Of a DNA stretch of 64,000 bases, positions 17,857 to 25,987 are shown piece after piece. Origin of the DNA: Chryseobacterium sp. BGARF1 (lineage in GTDB: Bacteria > Bacteroidota > Bacteroidia > Flavobacteriales > Weeksellaceae); assembly GCF_001677955.1 (NCBI RefSeq), contig NZ_LELA01000065.1, forward strand, positions 1 to 64,000, written 5' to 3'. Positions within the stretch are counted from its first letter, which is position 1, and each line of letters starts with the position of its first letter. The position numbers and the translations under genes were made by a program. The notes under the pieces are model-generated. The model worked only from the letters and a program-made list of their open reading frames with translations, was not told the origin of the DNA and did not search any database.

Positions 17857-18373
17857 CCGAAAGCTGATTCAATCAAAGACGAAAGTAATTCCGCCTGATT
17901 TTCAAGTCTCCATTTTTCCAGCCATTGAGCCTGAGCATTTAACTTACTCCATTCACTTAATGGTAATTTTTCAGGATCAACATGGAAATTCGAGCGTATC
18001 AACGCATCTGCTTTCCAGCGTTCGTGTTCGGAATGCTCGTCATTTAACGAGCTTACAAGTTTTTTACTGACGTAGAAAAGCTATTCATGTGATTTGCCAC
18101 ACATTCTACAGACTTTAATTTTAGAAAATCCCTGTTTTCAATTTCGTGATCTGCTTTGACAATACAGTTGTCATATAAAGCCTTTGTACCTTTGATTTCA
18201 TTGTTTTTGGCAATTGATCCTGTAGCTTCTAATGTTTTAAAATCAGGCTCTTTAAAAATTGCATTATACTGGGATTCTCCCTGTGAAATAGTTCCAACAA
18301 TTAGAAAACCATGTTTTTCTTTTAATTCTTCAAGCTCAGTTTCACTAAGCCCGCAAATATTTTTTTTATCCAT
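17853..18373 (-). CDS. Tail assembly chaperone, -1 frameshift product (G-GT type)
   Basis: The full product would be 173 aa: 105 residues in frame 0, then 68 residues in the -1 frame ending at 17853. The shift site is AAAAAAC (18059-18065 on the complement), read A AAA AAC, followed after 6 nt by a stem of GCTCGT with ACGAGC (18047-18052 and 18035-18040). The -1 extension is protein-like (EHERWKADALIRSNF and EWSKLNAQAQWLEKW) and has no start codon of its own in a useful place. Such a shift in the gene just before the tape measure is a conserved feature of long-tailed phages. Confidence 0.85.
18053..18373 (-). CDS. Tail assembly chaperone, short form
   Basis: The unshifted product is 106 aa, ending at TAA 18053-18055 two codons after the slippery heptamer. 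It begins MDKKNICGLSETELEELKEKHG and has no recognised catalytic motif. By analogy with lambda gpG and Mu gp41 it binds the tape measure protein and recruits tube subunits. It follows the tube gene by 10 bp. Confidence 0.75.
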   Translation of the reverse strand: MDKKNICGLSETELEELKEKHGFLIVGTISQGESQYNAIFKEPDFKTLEATGSIAKNNEIKGTKALYDNCIVKADHEIENRDFLKLKSVECVANHMNSFSTSVKNL

Positions 18374-18383
18374 TTTTGTAGTA

Positions 18384-18818
18384 TTAAATTGATTTGTCTA
18401 CGATATGAGAAATGATAAGTTCCAATTCGATCTCCTTACTCATATCTCCTTCTTTCCAGTCGAATGTTGATTTTTTAAATTCAGCATTTTTTAGGATGTG
18501 TGTCACAATTGGTCCGGCTTCCGGTTGGTAGCTTATCGTAATTGAAAATGGCGCAATTCTGAATAATTGACCCTTAGGTGCTTTGGCTCTCAAAGCCACT
18601 ATAGTACCGAAAAGAAGGGTAATTGAGGCAGTGGATTTTACTCTACCATATCCACGGCTTACAGGATTTCTACCCGCACCATAAATATTTTCTTTTTCCA
18701 TTTCTTCATCGTACTTTACAGCTCGGATTCCTGTAACTGGCACACCTCCGATGGTTACGACAATGTCTGCCCATCCGTATTCCCGCCCATTAATTAGCGG
18801 TTCTAATTCTAAACCCAT
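18384..18818 (-). CDS. Tail tube protein
   Basis: The 144-aa protein fits the tube subunit of contractile tails (Mu gpM position). It has YGWADIVVTIGGVPVTGIRAVKYDEEMEKENIYGAGRNPVSRGYG, a pattern of tube proteins, and a beta-rich C-terminus (FDWKEGDMSKEIELELIISHI). It follows the sheath gene with a 1-bp overlap. Confidence 0.8.
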   Translation of the reverse strand: MGLELEPLINGREYGWADIVVTIGGVPVTGIRAVKYDEEMEKENIYGAGRNPVSRGYGRVKSTASITLLFGTIVALRAKAPKGQLFRIAPFSITISYQPEAGPIVTHILKNAEFKKSTFDWKEGDMSKEIELELIISHIVDKSI

Positions 18819-19996
18819 TATTGATTAATTTGTAAGGTTAAACCGATTTTTACTGTAATTTCCCTTAGTGTACCTACAGGAACTATTTTTGAAACCACTT
18901 CAAGTTTTGAATTTCTTAAAATCTGCTGAGCAGGATTTATGTAGTTCTTATAACCGCTGATTTCACCGTCTCTGAGCATTTGATCTAAAACATCATCGCA
19001 TAAAGCTTCTAAGGAGCTGACTGTTGAAACATCTAAATACCCAGTATCAGAATCAACATAAGCAGGAGCGGAAATTCTCGGCAATAGAGCTTTATAGATT
19101 CCACGAATACTTTTATCGATGGTTCTGTTGTTTTCGAGATAAGCATAATCACTTTCCAGTGTTGTTGCTGTGAAACTGTCGTTAAAATATGTTCCTACAT
19201 TTCCGGTATATTTTACACCGAAAACATATCCTTTTTCTGAAATCGCCTGTAATTGTTGTGGTGTATAATCGGTGATTAATGAACCATCACATAAGCCAAC
19301 AACATCCATTTCACGAGCCAATTCTGCGCCTCCAGTAAAGCTTTTTGGATATGCTGTAGAAATAAGATTTTGCTTTTCTACCCACGCTATAGATTCATGC
19401 ACCATTGCTTTAGAAACAGCACCTAATGCAGCACCGATACAAGATAATGACGGATTTGTTTCCGCTAAAAACTTTCCACGTCCTCCAGCATCCTGTCCGA
19501 TAATTACCGTTACACGATCCGCATTTTGAGTGTGCATATTTGGAAGAGATGCAATGTCTAATGTGCCAACTTTTACAGAATATAAAAAGCTTACTGGGAT
19601 ATTCAGATTTCCTAAATCCAAAGCAATTTGATTAAGTGTTGCCATTCTTGCAGCAAGTGAAGCAACAGGCGTTGTGAAGTCGCACACGGCAACTTGTCTC
19701 AACTCACCGCCTGCAAAATTTTGAAGTGTTTTTACTTCAATAAATACTCCGTCTGATTCTTCAACCGACTGAACGTATAATTTTGCACCCGGATTGATTC
19801 TGAAAAATTCAGAAACATGATAATGTAAAACAGGGTTTGAAACCGCTGTAATATCATTGTCTAAATCCTCTATTGAAAGGACTAATGCTGGTGCAACATC
19901 AGATTCACCGTAAACAATCATTCCGGAAATGTGATCGCTGCCGGATAATGTACGGGATAAACCGCCATTACCTCTGACAAATTTTACTCCGTTCAT
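18818..19996 (-). CDS. Contractile tail sheath protein (DUF2586-like)
   Basis: A 392-aa protein with features of the sheath family: an N-terminal beta region (GLSRTLSGSDHISGMIVYG), a central alpha/beta part (ADRVTVIIGQDAGGRG), and the conserved end (INPAQQILRNSKLEVVSKIVPVGTLREITVKIGLT). Together with the tube gene it identifies a myovirus-type tail, as in Mu. Confidence 0.85.
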   Translation of the reverse strand: MNGVKFVRGNGGLSRTLSGSDHISGMIVYGESDVAPALVLSIEDLDNDITAVSNPVLHYHVSEFFRINPGAKLYVQSVEESDGVFIEVKTLQNFAGGELRQVAVCDFTTPVASLAARMATLNQIALDLGNLNIPVSFLYSVKVGTLDIASLPNMHTQNADRVTVIIGQDAGGRGKFLAETNPSLSCIGAALGAVSKAMVHESIAWVEKQNLISTAYPKSFTGGAELAREMDVVGLCDGSLITDYTPQQLQAISEKGYVFGVKYTGNVGTYFNDSFTATTLESDYAYLENNRTIDKSIRGIYKALLPRISAPAYVDSDTGYLDVSTVSSLEALCDDVLDQMLRDGEISGYKNYINPAQQILRNSKLEVVSKIVPVGTLREITVKIGLTLQINQ

Positions 19997-20343
19997 TATT
20001 GGTCGGTGTTAGGTTTTGCAACTAATTTTTCTCCTTTTTCAATAGCTTCTGAAAGTTCAGCTTTTGTAAATTCTTCAGCCGGAACTTCTCCGAATTTCTT
20101 TTCGTAATCAGCTTGCAACTGCTGTTTCGGTGTTAACTTTGGTTCATCGTTTAGAGCCTTTGCTACTTCAGCACCTTTTTCACCTTCAGAATTTTTCACA
20201 GAACCTCTAACAATTGTTTCAAGGTTTTTTTGCTCTAAAGTTTTGGCATGGTTCTGAGCTGCATTCTTAGAGAAAAAAGGGGTATCGTCAGATGTTTTAT
20301 AGTAGATATCAACCTTCGGGTTGTCTTTAAAAATTTGATCCAT
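19996..20343 (-). CDS. Small phage protein with LEM/SAP-like C-terminus
   Basis: A 115-aa charged protein. The N-terminal third contains VDIYYKTSDDTPFFSKNAAQNHAKTL, a pattern I have seen in Bacteroidota phage proteins located before the sheath. The end (ADYEKKFGEVPAEEFTKAELSEAIEKGEKL) looks like a short helix-extended-helix motif. It shares 1 bp with the sheath gene. Function unknown. Confidence 0.6.
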   Translation of the reverse strand: MDQIFKDNPKVDIYYKTSDDTPFFSKNAAQNHAKTLEQKNLETIVRGSVKNSEGEKGAEVAKALNDEPKLTPKQQLQADYEKKFGEVPAEEFTKAELSEAIEKGEKLVAKPNTDQ

Positions 20344-20360
20344 TGTTTTGATTTTTAGAA

Positions 20361-20861
20361 TTATTTTATGAATTTTTTAATGATGTTGATACCAATTAAG
20401 CACAACCATAAAACCCCTGTCCACATAAGCAATTTTTGAAACCATTTTAAAGGCTTTTCGACGTAAACAGTTGCAGTCTCTTTGGAGTTTTCATTAATAT
20501 ATTTTTCCCGCCATTGCTTGAATAGCTCCTGCGCTTTTGCTTCGCAATTAACTGTGAGTAAACCGTTTTGTAGGTTGACTTTGGGAACTTCTAAATACTT
20601 TCCGGATTTTGGTTTTAAGAGTGTTTTTGTGCCGAGACTGGGCATTTCATTTGTGATTAAAACAGGTATTCCGTTTACACAATCGACATACGCATTATAA
20701 AAAGAGCTGTCGGCTTCAATTTTATAGATCGTATCTTTTACGACTTCCGTAATTGTTTTGGTGTTTTCAATAACCACCGGCTGTGATGGCTTCCTGCTAA
20801 TACAGGAAACCAAAGCCAATGCAATTAATAAAAAACAAGTTATGACAGAAATATTTTTCAT
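20361..20861 (-). CDS. Candidate u-spanin (lipoprotein with C-terminal membrane anchor)
   Basis: The 166-aa protein starts with a lipoprotein signal (hydrophobic 7-19, lipobox LVSC with Cys20). It has a periplasmic middle part and ends with a membrane segment and basic tail (about 140-162, LLMWTGVLWLCLIGINIIKKF). A lipid anchor for the outer membrane plus a C-terminal inner-membrane anchor in one chain is the layout of unimolecular spanins such as phage T1 gp11. It is directly downstream of the CHAP endolysin (2-bp gap), so a role in outer membrane disruption is a reasonable inference. Confidence 0.6.
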   Translation of the reverse strand: MKNISVITCFLLIALALVSCISRKPSQPVVIENTKTITEVVKDTIYKIEADSSFYNAYVDCVNGIPVLITNEMPSLGTKTLLKPKSGKYLEVPKVNLQNGLLTVNCEAKAQELFKQWREKYINENSKETATVYVEKPLKWFQKLLMWTGVLWLCLIGINIIKKFIK

Positions 20862-20863
20862 TG

Positions 20864-21319
20864 TTAATAGTTTAAATAGCCTTTAATTGTACTTCTAAGG
20901 CGTTTTTTTCTTAATACTTTTATTCCTTCACGGCTACCGGCGTCATTGGTGTTTCCTTCTATCGTGTATATGTATTGGGTGTCGAAATTCTCAACGAGAC
21001 CGGTGTGACCGTTACCTTTGCCAAAGTCCATGATAAACACGGCTCCAATGGTTGGGGTGGAAGATTTTATTTTTTTGTCTGCTTTATTCCAAGCGGCAAG
21101 AACACCTCCTGTTTTTATGGCAGTATTGGGTACTTTTAAACTTTTTGAAGCTTCCAAAAAACACCAGTAAACAAATGCCATACACCATGCAGCAGGGAAA
21201 CCGATTCCTACACTTAACAGGTAAGTTTTTACAGGTTCACCCCAATTTGATCCGGGCGGATTTTCTTGTTTACCATTTTGGGTAAGTGCCACTTGAAGGG
21301 CTTTTTCTGATAGTTTCAT
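20864..21319 (-). CDS. CHAP-domain endolysin
   Basis: A 151-aa peptidoglycan hydrolase of the CHAP amidase/peptidase type. The catalytic Cys46 is in AAWCMAFVYWC and His105 in KGNGHTGLVE, followed by TIEGNTNDAGSREG, which supplies the third residue and is typical of this family in Bacteroidota. No signal peptide is seen, so export would need a holin, which I could not identify with confidence. It lies next to the capsid gene and the candidate spanin. Confidence 0.85.
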   Translation of the reverse strand: MKLSEKALQVALTQNGKQENPPGSNWGEPVKTYLLSVGIGFPAAWCMAFVYWCFLEASKSLKVPNTAIKTGGVLAAWNKADKKIKSSTPTIGAVFIMDFGKGNGHTGLVENFDTQYIYTIEGNTNDAGSREGIKVLRKKRLRSTIKGYLNY

Positions 21320-21329
21320 AATGATTTAA

Positions 21330-22253
21330 TTAAATGATTGCTGCACAATCTCTGTTTTGGAATTTTGTCGCTACGAAATAATGACGATAATTCAATCGGT
21401 TTGTTTGGTTTTCTGGATCTCCTGCTGCCTGAGCGAAATATTGTTTCGTAGACCCTGTTTTCTTAGCAATATTTGTTTTCACGAACATGATAGAAGCTTG
21501 TCTATCACCAGCAACAGGAACAGAACCGTAAGGTTTTCTGACTTTTGTAGCTACAGTATAATATGGATTTGCACCATATTTGTGCAGTTCAAAACCTGCA
21601 ATATTAGGATTGGGTTTCCCTTTTACATAGTCAATCAGTTGATTCCCGAAATTTTTTCGGTCTAATAAAAGATCATTCCAATGATTTTCACAAAGAACTA
21701 AACGTCTGTCGTCTTCAGCTACACCTGCAGTATCAGCAGCAGATTTTAGCGCAACTAAATCCTCATAAGTCAGTCTCAATCTACCTGAAGGATCAGCCAG
21801 TGCGTCAACGCCACCTGTCGCCAAAATGATCGGCATATTTGAATTAGCGTTGTCAGCAGGAGCAATTGAGTGAATTGCCTTTTTGTATTTTGCTTTTGAA
21901 ATTGAATTGGTATGAGCTTTTGTCACAGCATCAATTTTAGGGTAAGAAGAACCTTTTACAGCATCATCGGATACAGTAACAACTTTCGTCTGAAGCTTAT
22001 CTAAAGTGATTTCAATCGTTCCGTCAGTGTAAACCTGAGCGGCTATTGGATAGGTTGTATTGTTAATCAATACATCAACATCAAATTCTGTAACCGCAAC
22101 GTAAATTTTATTCATTTCCGTTGCATCACCTTCATTGATCATGGTCACGTCAGCGTCAAGCTCAGGAATACCATCTAAAAAGGTTGCTGTTGTATTTTTA
22201 TCGATGTTATTAATAACACGTTTTGCCCATATTTCAGGAAAATTTAATGGCAT
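21330..22253 (-). CDS. Major capsid protein (Mu gpT-like position)
   Basis: A 307-aa protein directly after the protease/scaffold gene. It begins PLNFPEIWAKRVINNI and has a HK97-fold-like layout: E-loop region with TTYPIAAQVYTDGTIEITLDKLQT, then KIDAVTKAHTNSISKAKYKKAIHSIAP, and a C-terminal domain with KVRKPYGSVPVAGDRQASIMF. No other gene in the block has the right size and place for the shell protein. Confidence 0.8.
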   Translation of the reverse strand: MPLNFPEIWAKRVINNIDKNTTATFLDGIPELDADVTMINEGDATEMNKIYVAVTEFDVDVLINNTTYPIAAQVYTDGTIEITLDKLQTKVVTVSDDAVKGSSYPKIDAVTKAHTNSISKAKYKKAIHSIAPADNANSNMPIILATGGVDALADPSGRLRLTYEDLVALKSAADTAGVAEDDRRLVLCENHWNDLLLDRKNFGNQLIDYVKGKPNPNIAGFELHKYGANPYYTVATKVRKPYGSVPVAGDRQASIMFVKTNIAKKTGSTKQYFAQAAGDPENQTNRLNYRHYFVATKFQNRDCAAII

Positions 22254-22271
22254 ATTTTTTTAATTTTAGGA

Positions 22272-22739
22272 TTATGAAAATAATTTTTTGTACTCTTCAG
22301 CATTCGCTGCTTTCCATGCTAATTGAGCGTTCAGATCTAGTGTTTGCCACTTTTCTTCCGTCATTGCTTCTTTGCCTCCGGGAACTTGAATTCCGGCAGT
22401 CAAATCAATTTTTTTCTCAAAACTGTCTAATGTTGCTTTTGCTAATGCAAAGTTTTGAGCAGCTAAATCAACAAATGTTTGTTTTTTATCAGCCGTAATT
22501 CTTCCTTCCTGAATGGCAAGATTTACCATTGTTTCAGTCTCTTGAGTAAGTTTTAATTTTTCAGCATCCTTGTAAGCCTGAAGCTCTTCCGTTGCTTTTT
22601 TAAGTTCTAAAGTTTTAGAATCGAAATCTGCTTTTAGATTTAGAACAGCTTCCTGTAATTCTGCCTCATCTACTTCTTTTGTATTTTTGGCAAATCCCAA
22701 AGCCACAAAAGCCAAAAGGGACAATTGAATTTTTTTCAT
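22272..22739 (-). CDS. Possible separate scaffold from an internal start
   Basis: An in-frame ATG at 22739 would give a 155-aa scaffold beginning MKKIQLSLLAF, without the protease domain. In Mu, scaffold gpZ is made in the same nested way from gene I. The upstream bases (GATTTCAAT) are A/T-rich, as is normal for Bacteroidota starts, but no direct proof is visible. The hydrophobic first residues look like a signal peptide, which is odd for a scaffold. Confidence 0.4.
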   Translation of the reverse strand: MKKIQLSLLAFVALGFAKNTKEVDEAELQEAVLNLKADFDSKTLELKKATEELQAYKDAEKLKLTQETETMVNLAIQEGRITADKKQTFVDLAAQNFALAKATLDSFEKKIDLTAGIQVPGGKEAMTEEKWQTLDLNAQLAWKAANAEEYKKLFS

Positions 22740-23252
22740 ATTGAAATCGTTATTGTTAGTTGAATCTATTATTGGATTAGCATTTCCTAATGAGAGACAA
22801 AGTGTTTTTACTTCATTTTCTGACATCTTATTTCCACTCTTATCGTAGAGAGTAACTGAACTTGCATTTGACGGAACAGCGACCAATGAAACTTCAAAAA
22901 GTTCACATTTAGTTAGAATCAGATCACCATTTTCTAATTTGATAAAATCCGCTTCATCAAAAGAAATTCCCATCGAACAACCTTTAATGAATCCAGCTTT
23001 CGCCTTTCTGATTGTTTCTTTATTCTCAAGACTTTCCGTTGCTTCATCAAATACGGGCTCACCCGAAAGAACACCTTCTTCGGAAGATATATCAACCCAA
23101 TTACCTATTACAGCTTCCGTCCAATTCAAATGGTTATTTAGACATACTGGATTCAAATTAAATCTTGTGAGATTTATCCCGGCAGTCTGAATATAGAAAC
23201 CGTAGGAATTCTTTTTCTTTTCGTCGTTAAAAGCAAATCTTTTCTTTGACAT
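22272..23252 (-). CDS. Prohead protease fused to scaffold (Mu gpI/Z-like)
   Basis: The 326-aa protein has two parts. Residues 1 to about 150 resemble S78 prohead proteases: RFNLNPVCLNNHLNW with the likely catalytic His41, GCSMGISF with the likely catalytic Ser93, then LFEVSLVAVPSN. Residues from about 190 to 280 are a charged coiled coil, typical of a scaffold, followed by a short tail. The first gene of the leftward late block, it matures the head with the capsid protein encoded next. An internal ATG could produce the scaffold alone. Confidence 0.8.
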   Translation of the reverse strand: MSKKRFAFNDEKKKNSYGFYIQTAGINLTRFNLNPVCLNNHLNWTEAVIGNWVDISSEEGVLSGEPVFDEATESLENKETIRKAKAGFIKGCSMGISFDEADFIKLENGDLILTKCELFEVSLVAVPSNASSVTLYDKSGNKMSENEVKTLCLSLGNANPIIDSTNNNDFNMKKIQLSLLAFVALGFAKNTKEVDEAELQEAVLNLKADFDSKTLELKKATEELQAYKDAEKLKLTQETETMVNLAIQEGRITADKKQTFVDLAAQNFALAKATLDSFEKKIDLTAGIQVPGGKEAMTEEKWQTLDLNAQLAWKAANAEEYKKLFS

Positions 23253-23424
23253 TTATTGCTAATTATTTTGACAAAATTGGGGGAGTTTGTTACTAAAAAA
23301 AATAAGTTGTCAGATCTTCGGACGGTTCTGTCAGAGCATTTTACAAATGTGTACGATGATTTTACACTTGTTTTTTTTTATGCGTTTTGAATTGGAATTT
23401 TGTTCGTAAAATTTCAATAAAGCG
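23253..23424. promoter_or_regulatory. Divergent control region of the two late blocks
   Basis: The 172 bp between the leftward head-tail block and the rightward packaging block must contain both late promoters. It holds related motifs TTTTACAAATGTGTA (23340-23354) and TTTTACACTTGT (23361-23372), which could bind an activator. No clean TAnnTTTG box is visible on either strand, which suggests activator-dependent promoters. Confidence 0.35.
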
Positions 23425-23988
23425 ATGGCAAGAAACACCCGAGAAGAAGATAAAAGGTTGAAAAACCTTGCAGAAACTATATACCTTTCAGATGATGTAC
23501 TTTCACAAAAAGATGTTGCTGAAAAAGTCGGTATTACTGAAAAAACACTCGGTAAGTGGATAGCTCAATATGGCTGGTCTGAAAAAAGAAAATCTCTTTT
23601 AGTAACCAAAAAGAGTCAATTGGTTAATTTATATAATCAATTGGAAAAATTGAATGATGAAATAAAAACTCGGCCATTAGTGAGAGATATTCCGTTATCT
23701 CTTAAAAAACCGATAAAAATAAAAGATGGCAAAGTAGAATCAATTCATTATCCTACATATAATGAGTTAGATTATCCCATAAAGTTTAGCAATTTCCCTA
23801 CATCATCTGAAGCTGATATAATTTCTAAAATAACAGCTGCAATTAAAAAACTTGAAACCGAAACTAATGTTGGTGAGATTATCGAAACTGGCATTGCCTT
23901 TTTAAATTTTATTAAACCTCATAATCTTGAATTTGCAAAGCAATTTTCAGGATATTTCGATACATTCATTCAAACCAAAATCAAATAG
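23425..23988 (+). CDS. Terminase small subunit-like HTH protein
   Basis: The 187-aa protein has a helix-turn-helix at about 25-60 (DVLSQKDVAEKVGITEKTLGKWIAQYGW), the usual DNA-recognition part of small terminases in Mu-like phages (DUF1804-like). The C-terminal half is helical. Its TAG directly abuts the ATG of the large terminase, which supports co-translation and this role. Confidence 0.75.
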   Translation: MARNTREEDKRLKNLAETIYLSDDVLSQKDVAEKVGITEKTLGKWIAQYGWSEKRKSLLVTKKSQLVNLYNQLEKLNDEIKTRPLVRDIPLSLKKPIKIKDGKVESIHYPTYNELDYPIKFSNFPTSSEADIISKITAAIKKLETETNVGEIIETGIAFLNFIKPHNLEFAKQFSGYFDTFIQTKIK

Positions 23989-25518
23989 ATGGACAAAAAA
24001 ACTGGACATTTATTAGAAGTTTGGAAACAAAATACTGATAATCTTTTTCGTGAGGATGCTATCCACTTGGACGAAACACCCTTGGAAAAGAAAAATAGAA
24101 TCGCACGTCTGGAAGCGAATCCGGAAGAGTGGAAAAAAGAGTATTTCTCAAAATTTTGTACGGCTGAAGCAGCACCTTTTCATTTAGCGCATGATAAAAG
24201 AGTGTTAAATAATCCTGAATGGTACGAAGTAATTTCATGGTCTCGCGAATTAGCAAAATCTACAAGAACAATGATGAATATCATTTATCTTGTAATGACT
24301 CGTAAAAAGAAAAACGTTTTACTCGTGTCATATTCATCCGATAATGCTGAAATGCTATTGAAACCCTATCGTAATGTTTTTGAACAAAATGAAAGACTTA
24401 AAAGCGATTACGGCGACCAATTTAATTATGGAAATTGGAAAGATGAAAAATTTGTTTTGGCAAATGGTGCTTCTTTTAGGGCTATAGGAAAAGGACAATC
24501 TCCAAGGGGAGCCAAAAATGATGAAGCAAGACCTGATACAATACTCATTGATGATATTGATACCGATGAAGAGTGCAGGAACCCTGATAGAATTAAAGAA
24601 TCTGTAAATTGGATAGAACAGGCTTTAATACCAACACGTTCAATTTCAGTTCCATTATTACTTATTGCTTGTGGGAACATAATTGCTACTTATTGCTGTA
24701 TCACTGAAATGGCAAAAAAGGCTGATAAACATGATATAGTAAATATTCGAGATAAAAATAATAAATCCACTTGGCCTCAAAAAAACAGTGAAGCACAAAT
24801 AGATAGGGTATTAAGTACAGTATCATGGGCATCTTATCAGAAGGAATACTTCAATAATCCTGTTATAGAAGGAAGTACATTCAAAGAAATGACATGGGGC
24901 GTAACTCCTAAAATCACTGATTGTGATGAAGTATTAGTTTACTCAGATCCGGCAACATCCAATAAAGACCGTACAGCTAATAAAAACCAGCCATCATCAA
25001 AATTTGTTGGGGTGATTGGTAGGAAAGGATTAAAATATTATGTCTACACCTGTTGGTTAGATGTTATGAATAATTCAAAATTCATTGATTGTGTTTTTGA
25101 AGCTGATTCATACTTTTTCAAAAGTGGTGGTGATAGTTACAGGAATTATATCGAAAACAATTCACTTCAAGATCCCTTTTACGAACAGGTACTTTCTCCT
25201 TTGATAAAACAGAAAGCTACTGACACAGGTATAGGAATACCAATAACGGAAGATACGAGGAGTAAACCTGAAAAATACACACGTATTGAAGGCACATTAG
25301 AACCACTTAACCGATTGGGAAATCTGATTTTAAATAAAAAAGAAGAAAATAATCCACACATGAAAAGATTGGAAGCTCAGTTTTTGGGAGTTTCGCCAAA
25401 TGCGAAGGTAATGGATGGTCCTGACGGTGTAGAAGGGGGTGTATGGCTTTTAAAAAGCAGGACTTACAGTTTTAGTAATGATTATCGCTCAGGACAAAGA
25501 GCAAGTAGAAAATATTAA
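23989..25518 (+). CDS. Terminase large subunit
   Basis: The 509-aa packaging motor has a variant Walker A (SRELAKSTRT, about 83-92), the Walker B DTILIDDIDTDEE near 180-192, and a C-terminal nuclease part with acidic residues at VLVYSDPATS and DCVFEADSYFF. The variant A loop is common in Mu-type terminases. Length is normal. It starts the packaging block with the small subunit. Confidence 0.9.
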   Translation: MDKKTGHLLEVWKQNTDNLFREDAIHLDETPLEKKNRIARLEANPEEWKKEYFSKFCTAEAAPFHLAHDKRVLNNPEWYEVISWSRELAKSTRTMMNIIYLVMTRKKKNVLLVSYSSDNAEMLLKPYRNVFEQNERLKSDYGDQFNYGNWKDEKFVLANGASFRAIGKGQSPRGAKNDEARPDTILIDDIDTDEECRNPDRIKESVNWIEQALIPTRSISVPLLLIACGNIIATYCCITEMAKKADKHDIVNIRDKNNKSTWPQKNSEAQIDRVLSTVSWASYQKEYFNNPVIEGSTFKEMTWGVTPKITDCDEVLVYSDPATSNKDRTANKNQPSSKFVGVIGRKGLKYYVYTCWLDVMNNSKFIDCVFEADSYFFKSGGDSYRNYIENNSLQDPFYEQVLSPLIKQKATDTGIGIPITEDTRSKPEKYTRIEGTLEPLNRLGNLILNKKEENNPHMKRLEAQFLGVSPNAKVMDGPDGVEGGVWLLKSRTYSFSNDYRSGQRASRKY

Positions 25519-25523
25519 GAATT

Positions 25524-25985
25524 ATGGCATTTTTAGAAGAAAAAGACATGGGTACTACGATATATGAATATCAGATAGAACAAATCGCAGATGGAAACGA
25601 TGAGGCCATGCCCGATGCGATTTCCGCCGCTATTGAAGAGGCTAGATCATATCTTACTCAAAACGACAGAAAAGAATATAGCGACGGCCGACCTCATTAT
25701 GATGTGCAAAAAATTTTTGCAAAAACAGGGATTTTTAGAAATCCTGTGTTGCTTCAAAAAACTAAAACAATTGCAAAATTTCATTTTATAGATTTATGTA
25801 ATGCAGACATTATGTATGAGAGAGCTCAAAAAAATTACGACAGAGCTGTAGCTTATCTAAAAGACTTAGCAAAAGGTGTTATTACTTTATCTGATCTTGA
25901 ATTAGTTATTGAAGACACCACCACAACAACAGATGAACCATTGCCATACAGAAGCGGTTCACGAACAAAATTTAATCACGAGTAA
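25524..25985 (+). CDS. gp36-like head protein (DUF1320-like)
   Basis: A 153-aa protein with features of Mu gp36: a helical N-terminal half with AMPDAISAAIEEARSYL, then RPHYDVQKIFAKTG and NPVLLQKTKTIAKFHFIDLCNADIMYERAQKNYDRAVAYLKDLAKG. This family is probably a head-tail connector. It lies 2 bp before the portal gene. Confidence 0.7.
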   Translation: MAFLEEKDMGTTIYEYQIEQIADGNDEAMPDAISAAIEEARSYLTQNDRKEYSDGRPHYDVQKIFAKTGIFRNPVLLQKTKTIAKFHFIDLCNADIMYERAQKNYDRAVAYLKDLAKGVITLSDLELVIEDTTTTTDEPLPYRSGSRTKFNHE

Positions 25986-25987
25986 TT

